This document shows, piece after piece, positions 26,814-40,507 of a stretch of DNA of 64,000 nucleotides. Each line of letters starts with the position of its first letter. The stretch's first letter is position 1. Below the pieces are notes generated by a model that did not search any database, had not been told where the DNA came from, and worked only from the letters and a program-made list of their open reading frames with translations. The stretch is from Accumulibacter sp. (GTDB lineage Bacteria > Pseudomonadota > Gammaproteobacteria > Burkholderiales > Rhodocyclaceae), in NCBI RefSeq assembly GCF_036625195.1, contig NZ_JAZKUG010000001.1, positions 3,348,001-3,412,000 on the forward strand, read 5' to 3'. Made by a program: the position numbers and the translations under genes.

Positions 26814-27627
26814 TGCTGGCCTCCTCGCTGAACGTGAAGGCGCCGTAGCCGACGACGCGCAAGCGATCGCCGGCGGTGTCGCCCGAGTTGCGCAGGTCGA
26901 TCAGTTGCGCCTGGAGCCCGTGCCGCCGCGCCGCCAGCAGCAGGCCATTGACCGGCGTCGCACCGCAGGCCTGCTGATGGTCGAGATGGGCGTCGAGGGC
27001 GACGATGTGGCGGGCGGTCTCGCTGTCGGTCGCGCGCGCTGTCTGGTAGGGCAGGTAGTGCGACAGGTCCGAGCTGATCACGACAAGCGTCTCGTCGCCG
27101 CCCCAGAGGCAATCGAGCACCTCCGCCACCTCTGCCGGCGAAGCGCGGCCGACGGCGAGCGGCAGCAGGCCGAAGTCGCCGAGAACGGTCTGCAGAAATG
27201 GCAAGTGCACTTCCAGCGAGTGTTCGACGGCGTGTGCGGCGTCGCTGACGACGACCTGCGGCAGGTGCGCGATCGCCGCCACCGCCTGCTGGTCCACCGC
27301 GACGACGCCGAGCGGGGTGGCAAAGGCCGTGGCCGCCGGCAGCGCGAGGCCGTTCACCGCCACGCGGTGGGTCGGCCCGAGGAGGACGACCCGCCGGATG
27401 TCTGCGGCCCGTTCCGCCAGCGGCGCGTAGACGCTGGCGGCGATCGGCCCGGAATAGACGTAGCCGGCGTGCGGGGCGATGATCGCCTTGACGCGCCGGC
27501 CGGGCGTCGCCGCCGGCGCCGCGCCGTCAGCGAGCATCCGCCGCAGGTCGCGGGCGAGTGCGTTCGCCGATTCCGGATAGAACATGCCGGCAACGGCTGC
27601 CGGGCGGGTATGCGGTGTCGGGTCCAT
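26803..27627 (-). CDS. amrB: AmmeMemoRadiSam system protein B (MEMO1 family)
   Basis: 274 residues. AVAGMFYP at the start, IAPHAGYVYSG, LLGPTHRV and ISSDLSHYLPY give the His/Asp set of the MEMO1/extradiol-dioxygenase fold. ATG 27627 has GGAGG at eight bases; an upstream in-frame extension has neither conservation nor a site. First gene of the four-gene minus-strand operon and divergent from ispD, with 65 bp for both promoters. Confidence 0.9.
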   Translation of the reverse strand: MDPTPHTRPAAVAGMFYPESANALARDLRRMLADGAAPAATPGRRVKAIIAPHAGYVYSGPIAASVYAPLAERAADIRRVVLLGPTHRVAVNGLALPAATAFATPLGVVAVDQQAVAAIAHLPQVVVSDAAHAVEHSLEVHLPFLQTVLGDFGLLPLAVGRASPAEVAEVLDCLWGGDETLVVISSDLSHYLPYQTARATDSETARHIVALDAHLDHQQACGATPVNGLLLAARRHGLQAQLIDLRNSGDTAGDRLRVVGYGAFTFSEEASSAQ

Positions 27628-27692
27628 CACTTTGATCCTCCTGCGCAGGTGTCTGGCTGCGCCTGCTCGGCGCGATAGCTTAAAATTAGTCC

Positions 27693-28387
27693 ATGTCAGC
27701 CCACTACGCAATCGTTCCCGCTGCCGGCAGCGGTTCCCGCCTCGGCGGCGAGGCGCCGAAGCAGTATCAGCTGCTGGCCGGGCGGCCGCTGCTGCACCAC
27801 AGTCTCGCGACGCTCTGCCGCTGTCGCGCGATCGAACGCGTCTGGGTCGTCCTCGCGCCCGATGACGGATGGTGGCGCCAGTTTGACTGGAGGAGTCTCG
27901 GCCACAAGCTGGAGACCGTGTTCTGCGGCGGTGCGACGCGTGCCGAGAGCGTCGCCAATGGCCTGCGCGCCGCCGCCACCGCCGCTCTCGACGACGACTG
28001 GGTGCTGGTGCATGACGCGGCGCGCCCGTGCCTGTCGCCGGCGATGCTCGCCACGCTGTGCGACGAACTGGCAGACGACGCCGTCGGCGGCCTGCTGGCG
28101 GTGCCGGTGGCGGACACGCTGAAGCGCGCTGACAGCGGCCAGCGCGTCGCCCGCAGCGAGTCGCGCGACGGCCTCTGGCAGGCGCAGACGCCGCAGATGT
28201 TCCGCTACGGTCTGCTGACGCGGGTCCTCGCCGAGCATCCGGGCGGCACCGACGAAGCGTCGGCGGTCGAGGCCGCCGGCCTGCGGCCGCGCCTGGTGCG
28301 CGGCGACGTCAGCAACCTGAAAGTGACCTTTCCGGGTGACCTGCGGCTGGCGGAGATGATCCTGCAGGCGCAGGGGAGGGGGGGCGA

Positions 28388-28391
<4 letters not shown>
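27693..28391 (+). CDS. ispD: 2-C-methyl-D-erythritol 4-phosphate cytidylyltransferase
   Basis: 232 residues, the usual size for IspD, which transfers CMP from CTP to MEP in the non-mevalonate isoprenoid pathway. The CTP-binding loop [17 protein letters not shown] is at residues 8-24, HDAARPCL lies near 108, and the C-terminal [14 protein letters not shown] is typical. Its stop overlaps the ispF start (ATGA), the common IspD-IspF arrangement. Confidence 0.95.
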
Positions 28392-28867
<476 letters not shown>

Positions 28868-28895
28868 GGCGGTACCGCCGCGGCAAGGCAGCGCC

Positions 28896-30068
28896 TCAGA
28901 TCACGCGCACGCGGATGACCTGCTCCACCCCGCGGATGGCGTCGATCACCGCTGCATCGGGCTCGCTTTCGACGTCCATCAGGTTGAACGCGAGCTCGCC
29001 GCGGCTCTTGTTCACCATGTCGACGACGTTGACCTTGTGCTCCGCCAGGATCGACAGGACATGTCCGAGGACACCGGAGACGTTCACGTTGGCGAAGGTG
29101 ATGCGCGCGGTTCCCGGGCTGCGCTCCATGGCGATGCGCGGGTAATTCACCGAGTTCGTGATGTTGCCGTTCTCGAGATAGTCGACCAGCTGGTTGGCGG
29201 CCATCACCGCGCAGTTTTCCTCGGATTCCTCGGTGCTGGCGCCGATGTGCGGCATGGCGATGATTTTCGGGTGGCCGAGCAGGGCCGGCTCCGGGAAGTC
29301 GCAGACATAACGGCCGAGCCGGCCGGCTTCGAGGCTGCGCAGCACGGCTGCGGCATCGACGATCGCGTCACGGGCGAAGTTGAGCAGCACGGCCCCCGAC
29401 TTGATCACCGCCAGGGTATCGTCGTTGATCATGTGTCGCGTCGTGTCCACCGCCGGGACATGCAGCGAGACGTAGTCGGAACGGGCGAGGAGCGATTGCA
29501 GGTTCTCCATCCGGCTGACCTCGTTCGACAGCCGCCAGGCGGCGTCGATCGACAGCACGGGGTCGAAGCCGACGACCGTCATGCCCATCGCCAGAGCCAT
29601 GTCGGCCACCATCGAGCCGATGGCGCCGAGGCCGACGATGCCGAGTGTCTTGCCGCGCAACTCGGTGCCGGCAAAACGCGACTTCGCCTTTTCCACCAGC
29701 GGCGACATCTCGGCTGCATCCTTGATCGCCGACAGCGACTGGACGTAGTTCATGCCGTCGATGATGCCGCGCGCGCTGAGCAGCATGCCGGCCATCACCA
29801 GCTCCTTGACGGCGTTGGCGTTGGCGCCGGGGGTGTTGAAGACGACGATGCCCTGTTTGCCATACTCGGCGACGGGTACGTTGTTCACGCCGGCGCCGGC
29901 GCGGGCGACTGCCAGCAGGGTTGCGGGAACCTCGATGCCCTGCAGCTTCTGGCTGCGCAGGAGAAAGGCGTCGGGATGCGCGATGTCGCTTCCGACTTCA
30001 TATGTCTTCCGCGGAAAGCGCTCCAACCCTTTGATTGAAATCTGGTTGTAGGTTCTGACCTTGAACAT
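28896..30068 (-). CDS. serA: D-3-phosphoglycerate dehydrogenase
   Basis: 390 residues, the short form with one C-terminal ACT domain (about 320-390). NAD-binding loop GIVGLGAIGS near 145, catalytic Arg in NFARDAIVD near 235, and the Glu/His pair with MPHIGASTEES near 290. It oxidises 3-phosphoglycerate in serine synthesis. ATG 30068 (MFKVRTYNQIS) is the usual family start; an in-frame ATG 15 bp upstream is possible. It follows serC by 55 bp on the same strand. Confidence 0.93.
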   Translation of the reverse strand: MFKVRTYNQISIKGLERFPRKTYEVGSDIAHPDAFLLRSQKLQGIEVPATLLAVARAGAGVNNVPVAEYGKQGIVVFNTPGANANAVKELVMAGMLLSARGIIDGMNYVQSLSAIKDAAEMSPLVEKAKSRFAGTELRGKTLGIVGLGAIGSMVADMALAMGMTVVGFDPVLSIDAAWRLSNEVSRMENLQSLLARSDYVSLHVPAVDTTRHMINDDTLAVIKSGAVLLNFARDAIVDAAAVLRSLEAGRLGRYVCDFPEPALLGHPKIIAMPHIGASTEESEENCAVMAANQLVDYLENGNITNSVNYPRIAMERSPGTARITFANVNVSGVLGHVLSILAEHKVNVVDMVNKSRGELAFNLMDVESEPDAAVIDAIRGVEQVIRVRVI

Positions 30069-30123
30069 GGCTAGACGATCCATAAGTGGTTTTCGGGGCG
30101 ATTGCTGGTGGCGGCAGGCGGCA

Positions 30124-31239
30124 TCACGCAGCGGCTTGCGCATGGGCCCAAGCCAGCCAGGGCATCAGCGCCTGCAGGTCGGCGGTGTCGATCGTCGCGC
30201 CACACCAGATGCGGATTCCTGCCGGTGCGTCCTTGTAGGAACCGATGTCGTAGGCAACACCTTCGCTCTCGAGCAGCTTGACCATCTTCTTCACCTGCTC
30301 TGCGGCCAGCGTGACGCTCAGGCAGACGCTGGTGTTGGAACGTGTCGCCGGGTCGCGGGCGAGGAAGGAGATCCAGTCGTTGTCGGCGACGAAGCCGGCG
30401 ATGACGCCGAGGTTGGCCTCGCTGCGTGCGATCGCGGCCGCGACCCCGCCGATGCTCTCGATCCACTGCAGCGCGTCGAGATAGTCCGCAACGCAGAGCA
30501 TCGAGGGCGTGTTGATCGTCTCGCCGCGGAAGATGCCCTCGCTCAGCTTGCCGCCGGAGGTCAGCCGGAAGACCTTGGGCAGTGGCCATGGTGGCGTATG
30601 GCTCTCGAGCCGGGCGACTGCGCGCGGCCCCAGGATGAGCATGCCATGCGCCCCTTCGCCACCGAGTACCTTCTGCCAGGAGAAAGTGACGACGTCGAGT
30701 TTCTCCCACGGCAGATCCATCGCGAAGACGGCCGAGGTCGCGTCGCAGATCGTCAGCCCGCCCCGGTCGGCGGCGATCCAGTCGCCGTTCGGTACCTTGA
30801 CGCCCGAAGTGGTGCCGTTCCAGGTGAAGACGACGTCGTTGTCGAAGTCGACCTGCGACAGGTCGACGATGTCACCGTACTCGGCCTTGAGGACGCGCGC
30901 GCCGGGAAGCTTGAGCTGCTTGACGACATCGGTCGCCCAGCCCGATCCGAAGGACTCCCAGGCGAGGACGTCGACGCCACGCGCACCGAGCAGCGACCAC
31001 AATGCCATTTCGACCGCACCCGTATCCGAACCCGGCACGACGCCCACTCGGTAGCCCTCCGGCAGCCCCAGGATACGGGCCGTCTCGCTGCAGGCGAGCG
31101 CCAGCGCCTTTTTGCCCAGGGCCGAGCGATGCGAGCGGCCCAGCGTGTCGAGCTGCAGCGCGCGGACATCATAGCCGGGGCGTTTGCTGCACGGTCCCGA
31201 GGAGAAATTGGGATTGCGGGGTTTGACTGTGGGTTGCAT
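30124..31239 (-). CDS. serC: Phosphoserine aminotransferase
   Basis: 371 residues, class V aminotransferase of the SerC form that begins [15 protein letters not shown]. The PLP lysine lies in [15 protein letters not shown] near residue 195. With serA directly downstream it covers the first two steps of serine synthesis. ATG 31239 has GAGG five bases upstream; the frame is open for 120 codons before it without a site. Downstream spacing suggests a serC-serA operon. Confidence 0.9.
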   Translation of the reverse strand: MQPTVKPRNPNFSSGPCSKRPGYDVRALQLDTLGRSHRSALGKKALALACSETARILGLPEGYRVGVVPGSDTGAVEMALWSLLGARGVDVLAWESFGSGWATDVVKQLKLPGARVLKAEYGDIVDLSQVDFDNDVVFTWNGTTSGVKVPNGDWIAADRGGLTICDATSAVFAMDLPWEKLDVVTFSWQKVLGGEGAHGMLILGPRAVARLESHTPPWPLPKVFRLTSGGKLSEGIFRGETINTPSMLCVADYLDALQWIESIGGVAAAIARSEANLGVIAGFVADNDWISFLARDPATRSNTSVCLSVTLAAEQVKKMVKLLESEGVAYDIGSYKDAPAGIRIWCGATIDTADLQALMPWLAWAHAQAAA

Positions 31240-31595
31240 GGTAGCCTCTGTCTCGGAAAAGGGAAAGCCGGGTTGATGCTTCCGCGACGCTCCGCCGGCC
31301 GCCGGGAAACAAGCATGGGATTGTAGCAGAGAGTGTTTTTTGCGGCAGCAGGCGACCCGTCGCAACGGGCATTGGTGGCCGGTGGCCGCTGTCCTGCCGC
31401 CCTGGTGGCGCCCGGTTTCCCTGGCGCCGGCGGGTCGGTTGTGGCATCCTTCGCCGCTTCGCGGGGGCAGTGGTCGCTCAGGATGGAGAGGAAGATGGTG
31501 GTCGGTACGACCGCGGCCGATGGCGGCCGCGAGGACGGTCGCTGCTCTCGCCTGGACGGCGGGTTTGCCGCCGTCGGCGCTTAGGATGCTCAGCC
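31240..31595. other. Divergent intergenic region serC / pseudouridine synthase
   Basis: About 355 bp with no gene that I can support. It must hold the promoters of the serC-serA unit and of the pseudouridine synthase unit, but no convincing boxes stand out. Confidence 0.5.
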
Positions 31596-32378
31596 GTGCC
31601 AAGTGAGCGGGCGCTGCTGCCGATCCTGTTCCGTGACGAACACCTGGTGGCGATCGACAAGCCGGCCGGACTGCTGGTGCATCGCACCGCTCTCGACCGG
31701 CACGAACGCCGCTTTGCCCTGCAGATGCTGCGCGACCAGATTGGCTGCCACGTCTACGCCAGCCACCGCCTCGACCGCGGGACCTCGGGCGTTCTCCTGT
31801 TCGCCCGCAGCAGCGAGGTGGCGCAGTCGCTCGGCACCATGTTCGCCGAGCGCCGCATCGTCAAGCGCTACCTCGCGGTCGTCCGCGGCCATCCGCCGCC
31901 GCAGGGCGAGATCGACCATCCGCTGCGCCGCTGCTTCGGCGACGACGAGAACAGCGGCGAAACCGCCGTGCCGACCATCCAGCAGGCGGTCACCCACTAC
32001 CGCCGGCTCGCATCGATCGAGCTTCCGCACGCCGTCGACCCCTACCCGCAGAGCCGCTATGCGCTGCTCGAACTGACGCCATTGAGTGGCCGCCGTCACC
32101 AGTTGCGTCGCCATCTGAAGCACATCGCGCATCCGATCATCGGCGACACGACCTATGGCAAGGCGGCGCACAACCACCTGTTTCGCGCGCTGCTGGGCTG
32201 CCAGCGAATGTTGCTCACGTGTACCGAGCTGCGCTTCGCTCATCCAGTCAGCGGCGTTCCGCTGCGGGTGATCGCGCCGCTGGCCGGCGAGTTCCTGCGC
32301 CTCGTCGAGCGCTTCCAGTGGGCAGCGGCGCTGCCGCCGGAATGGCTGCCGGCAGGAGTGGTGACCGCCGATGGCTGA
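31596..32378 (+). CDS. truC: RluA-family pseudouridine synthase, TruC-like
   Basis: 260 residues. [16 protein letters not shown] opens the fold, [13 protein letters not shown] carries the catalytic Asp (about residue 58), and [25 protein letters not shown] is the RluA-family C-terminal block. There is no S4 domain, and the size fits TruC (tRNA uridine 65) best. Start: GTG 31596 with AGGA upstream. It overlaps the next gene by 8 bp. Confidence 0.8.
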   Translation: MPSERALLPILFRDEHLVAIDKPAGLLVHRTALDRHERRFALQMLRDQIGCHVYASHRLDRGTSGVLLFARSSEVAQSLGTMFAERRIVKRYLAVVRGHPPPQGEIDHPLRRCFGDDENSGETAVPTIQQAVTHYRRLASIELPHAVDPYPQSRYALLELTPLSGRRHQLRRHLKHIAHPIIGDTTYGKAAHNHLFRALLGCQRMLLTCTELRFAHPVSGVPLRVIAPLAGEFLRLVERFQWAAALPPEWLPAGVVTADG

Positions 32379-33078
32379 GGTCGAGGAATCGCTGCTGGCA
32401 GGGGTGCCGCTGCTGATCGTGCGGCACGCCGACGGCGCACGCGCATTGCCGACCGTGCTGTGGGTGCACGGTTACGGCGCCAGCAAGGAGACGCACCTGG
32501 CCGAGCTCCATCGTCTTGCCGACCGCGGGCTGCAGGCCATCGCCATCGATGCGGTCGCCCACGGCGCGCGTCGCCCCGACAGTCTGCCATGCCGGGTCGG
32601 TGGATCGCCGCGCGAGAATGCAGCGATCTTCCGCCAGATCGTCGGCGAGACCGTTGCCGGCCTGCCGCGGCTCGTCGATCAACTGTTCGAACTCGGCCGC
32701 TGCGTGCCCGGCCGGCTCGCGATCGCCGGGGTCTCGATGGGCGGTTGCATCGTGTACGGCGCGATCGCCACCGACAAGCGCTACGCCGCCGCCGTGGCGC
32801 TGCTCGGCTCGCCGGAATGGGTGCGGAGCGATGACGATGCAGCCTGGCTCGACGCCTTCCATCCGACGGCGCTGCTGTCGATCACCGCTGCTTGCGACAG
32901 CGTCGTACCGCCCGCCGCGGCGCGGCAGTTGCACGCGCTGCTCGCCGACCGCTACAGCGAGCAGCCTGAGCGGCTGCAGTACGTCGAACTGGCGGGCGCG
33001 CCACACCTGATGCCGGCCGCGGACTGGGCGACGGCCACCGGTCACGCTGCGGAATGGCTGACCCGCTTCCTGGGTTGA
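32371..33078 (+). CDS. Alpha/beta hydrolase (prolyl-oligopeptidase-like)
   Basis: 235 residues. LWVHGYGASKE is the oxyanion strand, GVSMGG (Ser about 124) the nucleophile elbow, then an acid in ITAACDSVVPP (about 176) and a His in GAPHLMP (about 211). It resembles YitV/YjfP-type esterases. Coupled to the pseudouridine synthase by the 8-bp overlap. Substrate unknown. Confidence 0.75.
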   Translation: MAEVEESLLAGVPLLIVRHADGARALPTVLWVHGYGASKETHLAELHRLADRGLQAIAIDAVAHGARRPDSLPCRVGGSPRENAAIFRQIVGETVAGLPRLVDQLFELGRCVPGRLAIAGVSMGGCIVYGAIATDKRYAAAVALLGSPEWVRSDDDAAWLDAFHPTALLSITAACDSVVPPAAARQLHALLADRYSEQPERLQYVELAGAPHLMPAADWATATGHAAEWLTRFLG

Positions 33079-33100
33079 TCGTCTGCCACACCCCTGCGCC

Positions 33101-33625
33101 TCACTGCGGATTGCCCTCGACCCGGCTCACCGATGCCACGGCGGATGCCGGACGCGCGTCCTCTGCCTCGAGGCCGGCGATCACTTCGCCGGCGATGCGA
33201 TAGGACTTGCCGCGGAAGAGGGCGATGATCTTGCCGTTGTGGTTGCGGATCGTCGTGTCGTAGACGCCGGTACGGCCCGCCCGCGAACGCTCCTCGCACT
33301 CGGCCTCGAGAACCTCGCCTTCGGCTGCCGGCGCCAGAAAATCGATATGGCACGCCGAGGCGACGGTGTTGCGGTTGTAGGCGTTGCAGGCATAGGCGAA
33401 AGCCGAGTCGGCAAGAGTGAACAGGTAGCCGCCATGGCAGATGTGGTGGCCATTGACCATGTCCGGTCGAACGACCATCGACATTCGCGAGTGGCCCGGG
33501 CGAACGCTGATGATCTGCAGGCCGATCAGCCGGCTGGCGGCGTCGCGGCTGTACATCGCTTCGGCGGTGAGTTCGGCAAGGCGGGCGGCAGCCTCTGACT
33601 CATGGGCGCTGGCATTCTTGGGCAT
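33101..33625 (-). CDS. Hotdog-fold acyl-CoA thioesterase, PaaI-like
   Basis: 174 residues. MVNGHHICHGGYLFTLADSA then FAYACN is the PaaI catalytic segment (Asn/His/Gly and Asp on the hotdog helix). PaaI hydrolyses ring-hydroxylated phenylacetyl-CoA. The protein is 20-30 residues longer than typical at its C-terminus. No other paa gene is in the window, so a general acyl-CoA thioesterase is possible. Its promoter side borders the first ISKra4 copy, 83 bp away. Confidence 0.82.
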   Translation of the reverse strand: MPKNASAHESEAAARLAELTAEAMYSRDAASRLIGLQIISVRPGHSRMSMVVRPDMVNGHHICHGGYLFTLADSAFAYACNAYNRNTVASACHIDFLAPAAEGEVLEAECEERSRAGRTGVYDTTIRNHNGKIIALFRGKSYRIAGEVIAGLEAEDARPASAVASVSRVEGNPQ

Positions 33626-33716
33626 GTGCGGTCCTTTACGCAGGTTCCCGGTCGGCCGAGATCTGCCGCCGAACCAGGGGACTCACCGCAGCGACCTGGG
33701 CGCTGCCTGCGCACAC

Positions 33717-35221
33717 GGGTGCAATCGGAAGTGCGACTGTGGATCAGGCGGCCTGTTGACGTCTGGACTGCCAATAGCGGTCCCACTCCTGGTTGGCACG
33801 GCAGACACGCAGCGCCAGCATGTGCTTGGCGTTTTTCAGTTTCCACCAAGCGCCGGCCCGCTTGAGACGGTCCTGGATGACGTAACGGTGTGCGCTTTCG
33901 ATTTCGCCGGACCCTATTGGCAGCCCGGCCACGAGCGCGTCTTGATAGTTGAACTGCCCCGGGCGATTGGTGAGATAGCGATGCGCCGCGCGCACCGGGG
34001 CGTTGGCATCGGGAACGGTGTCGTCCTCGACGAATCGCTGCAGTTCCTCGACGACGTCCTGGAGGCGGTTCTGTTTCAGCCGATCCTTCTGCGTTTCCAG
34101 CCAAGCCCTCGCCGCCGTGCCGGCGATCGTGTCCCCTGCGGCCGTCAGGTAGTCACAGACATGGTAGAAATCGACGAGAAAGTGGCCTTGCAGTCCGAAT
34201 TGCTCACTCACCTGATCCGCAATCCATGCGGCGCCGTCGCTGACCGCATGGACCTTGGTCTTACGCCCCAGTCCGGCCTGAACCGCCGTGCGCAACAGCG
34301 TCTCTCCGACCTGGTCGGGCGGGCCCACGGTGGCGCCGAACACCGGGGTGACGGAGCCCGGCGCATGGACCAGACTCAAACGCGCTTCCCTCCAGCCCAC
34401 CCGGCGGGTCTTGCGGCGGTCCACTTTCGCGCTCTGGTCGTCCGATTCGGCCGTCTCCACGACGGGAATCATGCTCCCATCGATCTCGCCGATCAACTGC
34501 TCTACGCCGTCTCGTGCCGGGATTTTTGCCGCCGCTTTCGGGCGCTCGTCGATCGTCGCGGCATGCCGCAAGACGATCGGCCAGCACGTACTGGCGGACA
34601 CCTCGATACCGTAGTGCTCTTTCAGCTTCTGCGGAATGCGCGCCGCGGGCGCGTCCGCCCCGAAATCAACGATCGCTCGCTGCAGCGGCTCCGAGCAGCC
34701 CCGGCAGACCACCTCCGCCGAACGCGTGAATGGCCGGATCTCCGGCCCGCGCGTCCCTTGCCGGAAGACCTGCTCCGCTACTTCGATCTGTCCGTACCGG
34801 GTCTGCCAATAGACGTTTTTTTTCCTTCCGCTGCACGCCCGGTTGTTGCGCCACCTCTTCTTCCTTCCGCTGCGCTTGCCGTCGCGCCCAGCCGTGCAAC
34901 GCTTCGTTGCCCAACTGCCGCAATTCCTCCGTCACCCGCCGCTCCGCCTCCGCCGCCTTCTCAACATCGCCGGCCGCATTCTCGACCACCGCCAGCAAAG
35001 ACTCGATCTTGGCTTGGAGCTCGGGATGATCTCTAAACCGCTCTTCCAAACCCCGACTCGGCTTGAGTCGCCCCTCCATTTCCGACCACCTTTCTGTCAT
35101 GGGTCTCGCTCCAAGGTGAAGTAACCCACCACTATTTACCCCACCTCCGCCCAATTGTCTAGTGCCGAATGCCACCGCCAACCACCTCGCCCCGGCGTCA
35201 GTCGCACTTCCGATTGCACCC
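33717..35221 (-). mobile_element. ISKra4-family insertion sequence, copy 1
   Basis: 1505 bp, bounded by perfect inverted repeats GGGTGCAATCGGAAGTGCGA and its complement. It is flanked by the 9-bp direct repeat TGCGCACAC at 33708-33716 and 35222-35230, which shows a clean transposition between the paaI-like gene and tRNA-Ser. Differs from copies 2 and 3 by only a handful of bases. Confidence 0.95.
33744..35100 (-). CDS. ISKra4-family transposase (two frames, +1 shift at A8)
   Basis: Two overlapping frames make one product of about 451 residues. The first starts at ATG 35100 (GGAG seven bases upstream) and encodes a coiled-coil region. At a run of eight A (34816-34823) the correct continuation lies in the +1 frame: after the shift the protein reads [19 protein letters not shown] and later [11 protein letters not shown], then the DDE-type domain ([35 protein letters not shown]). 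Ribosomal or transcriptional slippage on the A8 run would give the full enzyme. Copy 1 ends RRQQAA where the others have TRQQAA. Confidence 0.85.
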
Positions 35222-35278
35222 TGCGCACACGTCCGGTTTGGTGTTCCCCCGGCCTTCTGCTAGAATCCCCAGCCTTCC

Positions 35279-35369
35279 GGAGAGATGGATGAGTGGTTTA
35301 AGTCGCACGCCTGGAAAGCGTGTTTAGGATAATCTCCTAACGCGGGTTCGAATCCCGCTCTCTCCGCCA
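35279..35369 (+). tRNA. tRNA-Ser (GGA anticodon)
   Basis: 91 nt including an encoded CCA. Acceptor GGAGAGA pairs with TCTCTCC, the anticodon loop CTGGAAA gives GGA, the long variable arm TAGGATAATCTCCTA is typical of class II tRNA-Ser, and the T-arm is GCGGGTTCGAATCCCGC. Its 3' end faces the defence block, as expected for an island attachment site. Confidence 0.95.
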
Positions 35370-35718
35370 GAAAAAGTCTGAAAGAGCTGTTAAATCATCG
35401 CTGAGTTTTTTGCGCAAATCTCGCACCAACCATGTGCCCCATCAATTTGGTTGCGCTTGCATGGCATGTCCTGAGACAACGAATCGCTACGCGTCGATGC
35501 GCCGGCGCCGAAAGGCCCTCGGTGATCTCGTCGTCGATATGACAGCCAACGGCTTGGTGCGTCATCGGCAGCTCACGTCAGACGAGCATGCTCGTTGGGG
35601 CGCGTGACTTCACTGGCTGCAGTCGCGCGTTCAGGGTTTCGCAGGCGCTGCGCCGATTCGATCGCCATAACGTCGCACAAGCGAGAGGAGGTCGGAGAAC
35701 CGTCGTCGCGGACAAGTG
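35370..35718. other. Island edge after tRNA-Ser
   Basis: About 350 bp with no gene I can support; lower GC than the surrounding core. No direct repeat of the tRNA-Ser 3' end was found elsewhere in the window by eye. Confidence 0.5.
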
Positions 35719-39075
<3,357 letters not shown>

Positions 39076-39083
39076 TGCGATCC

Positions 39084-39427
39084 CTATCCGCCGTGTTCGC
39101 TTGCCGCAAGCGTTTTCAGTTGACGAAGCAAGGCGGGTATCTCCTCGGTGACCGCCACCCAGACGATGCTGGCATCGATATCGAAGTAGGCATGGACCAA
39201 ACGGTTGCGCATGCCGATGATGGCCTTCCAGGGAATCGCCGGATGCGAAATTCGTTTTTCCTCGGAGATCTTGCTCGCCGCCTCGCCGATGATTTCAACC
39301 GCACGATGGCGAAAACAAGCATCTGATCCCTGTCAAGATCGGCACGCTCGCGACCGGCTATGAATTTCTGCGTGCTTTCGGCGGCCTCGATCATGTGCTG
39401 GAGGCGCCAGCGGTCATGCGGCGACAT
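39084..39427 (-). pseudogene. hepT-like HEPN toxin gene, frameshifted
   Basis: The first frame reads [19 protein letters not shown] and continues to VFAIVR. The protein then carries on in another frame as AVEIIGEAASKISEEKRI with MRNRLVHAYFDID, to a stop at 39084. The RX4HXY motif of HepT (RNRLVHAY) is in the second part. One indel near 39320 breaks the gene (344 nt, not a multiple of three). It overlaps the nucleotidyltransferase gene by 14 bp, as MNT-HepT pairs do. Confidence 0.75.
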
Positions 39428-39711
39428 ACTGCACCTCTGCCGTGCGCACCACTTCGTCCCGAAAGTAACGGGAGAGATCCTGCGCGGTACGCAAGTCGAC
39501 CCTGCGGCCCCCCAACATCTCCGACAGCGTCAGCTCCATCGCGGCGATGCCCAGGAGACCGGGAACATGATCCGGATCGAACTCCACCAGCAGGTCCACG
39601 TCGCTGTCCGGGCGGGCCGTTCCCTTGAGTTGCGAGCTGTCAATGGTGGTCAAGAAGCGCCGATAACTGGCTGCGAGCGGTCGAGGATGTGACCGGGGAG
39701 GGATGGTCCAT
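39414..39711 (-). pseudogene. MNT nucleotidyltransferase antitoxin gene, damaged at the 5' end
   Basis: The C-terminal part is good: [20 protein letters not shown], then [11 protein letters not shown]. The segment that should carry the GS of the GSxxxGx5SDxD motif is missing, and the plausible N-terminus ([20 protein letters not shown] from ATG 39711) lies in another frame. A small deletion thus removed the catalytic GS and shifted the frame. In intact pairs MNT AMPylates HepT and silences it. Confidence 0.65.
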
Positions 39712-40054
39712 GGTCGAGACGGATTGGGGTTTCGGGGCGGCTGGGCGACCGATGGTGCGGCAGGAGGGCGCGTCGGAAGGAGCCCGAAGGGCGACTGGAG
39801 ACGCGCCCTCCTGCCGCGCGGCGGCCATCGGGGAAACCTGCCGCGGATGCGGCCAAGGGTTGCAGGCGGGGATGATAAGCCCGCTCGCGATGCGGTAAAA
39901 AGGACCCGCCAAGGAGAACGGGCACGACACCGGCCAAACCCGCAAAGTCCACGCCGATGTCGTGCCCCACACCGTGCTGGGCACGGGTGCAGGGAGAGTA
40001 TTTCACGAGCGGCGTCTTCCTGTCGATAGCTCATTGGCGTGACGGGAACCGCCA
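39712..40054. other. Intergenic region between MNT remnant and IS21 genes
   Basis: About 340 bp without a supportable gene. It contains the long hairpin described separately and probably the left end of the IS21-type element, which I could not fix by eye. Confidence 0.5.
39758..39816. repeat. Long perfect hairpin
   Basis: Two 17-bp arms, CGGCAGGAGGGCGCGTC (39758-39774) and its exact complement (39800-39816), separated by 25 bp. No T-run follows, so it is not an ordinary terminator. It could be a palindromic intergenic element or an IS end structure. Confidence 0.7.
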
Positions 40055-40507
40055 ATGGAAGCCACCGGCCGACTCTTCCTGTGCCATTGCTGCCGCACCC
40101 AGGTCGTCGTCTGCAGCCGCTGCGACCGGGGCCAGATCTACTGTGCTGCTGGCTGCGCCGAGGCGGCCCGCCGCGCTTCCCTCCAGGCAGCCGGCCGCCG
40201 TTACCAGAAGAGCCGGAATGGCCGCCTCAAGCATGCCGAAAGAAACCGCCGTTACCGGCTGCGTCAGCAGAATGTGACGCATCAGGGTTCTATGCCACCG
40301 GCACCAGATGATTTACTGCCGGCGAACTCGGCAGTGGGCCCGGAACCGGCGGCAGTCGGTTCGACCGCCCCTTCCCGGACGGTGCGCTGCCATTTCTGCG
40401 GGATGCGCTGTTCGGGCTGGCTCAGGCAGGGCTTCCTGGGCAGCTGCCGGGTTCCATCCGCTATCTCACCTGATCGAAGAGGAACCCGAGTTGAGCATTT
40501 CCACTGA
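40055..40507 (+). CDS. IS21-associated zinc-finger protein
   Basis: 150 residues. The N-terminus has paired cysteines CHCC, CSRC and CAAGC (zinc-ribbon or HIT-like), followed by a basic [20 protein letters not shown] helix. A second CHFC-x3-C pair lies near 112. Similar ORFs sit directly upstream of istA in some IS21 relatives; the role is unknown. The end overlaps the istA start by 17 bp. Confidence 0.6.
   Translation: MEATGRLFLCHCCRTQVVVCSRCDRGQIYCAAGCAEAARRASLQAAGRRYQKSRNGRLKHAERNRRYRLRQQNVTHQGSMPPAPDDLLPANSAVGPEPAAVGSTAPSRTVRCHFCGMRCSGWLRQGFLGSCRVPSAISPDRRGTRVEHFH

Noticed and set aside
33441..35036. Long plus-strand frames over the ISKra4 copies
   Set aside because: They are repeated in all three copies only because the IS is repeated, and are antisense to a recognisable transposase.
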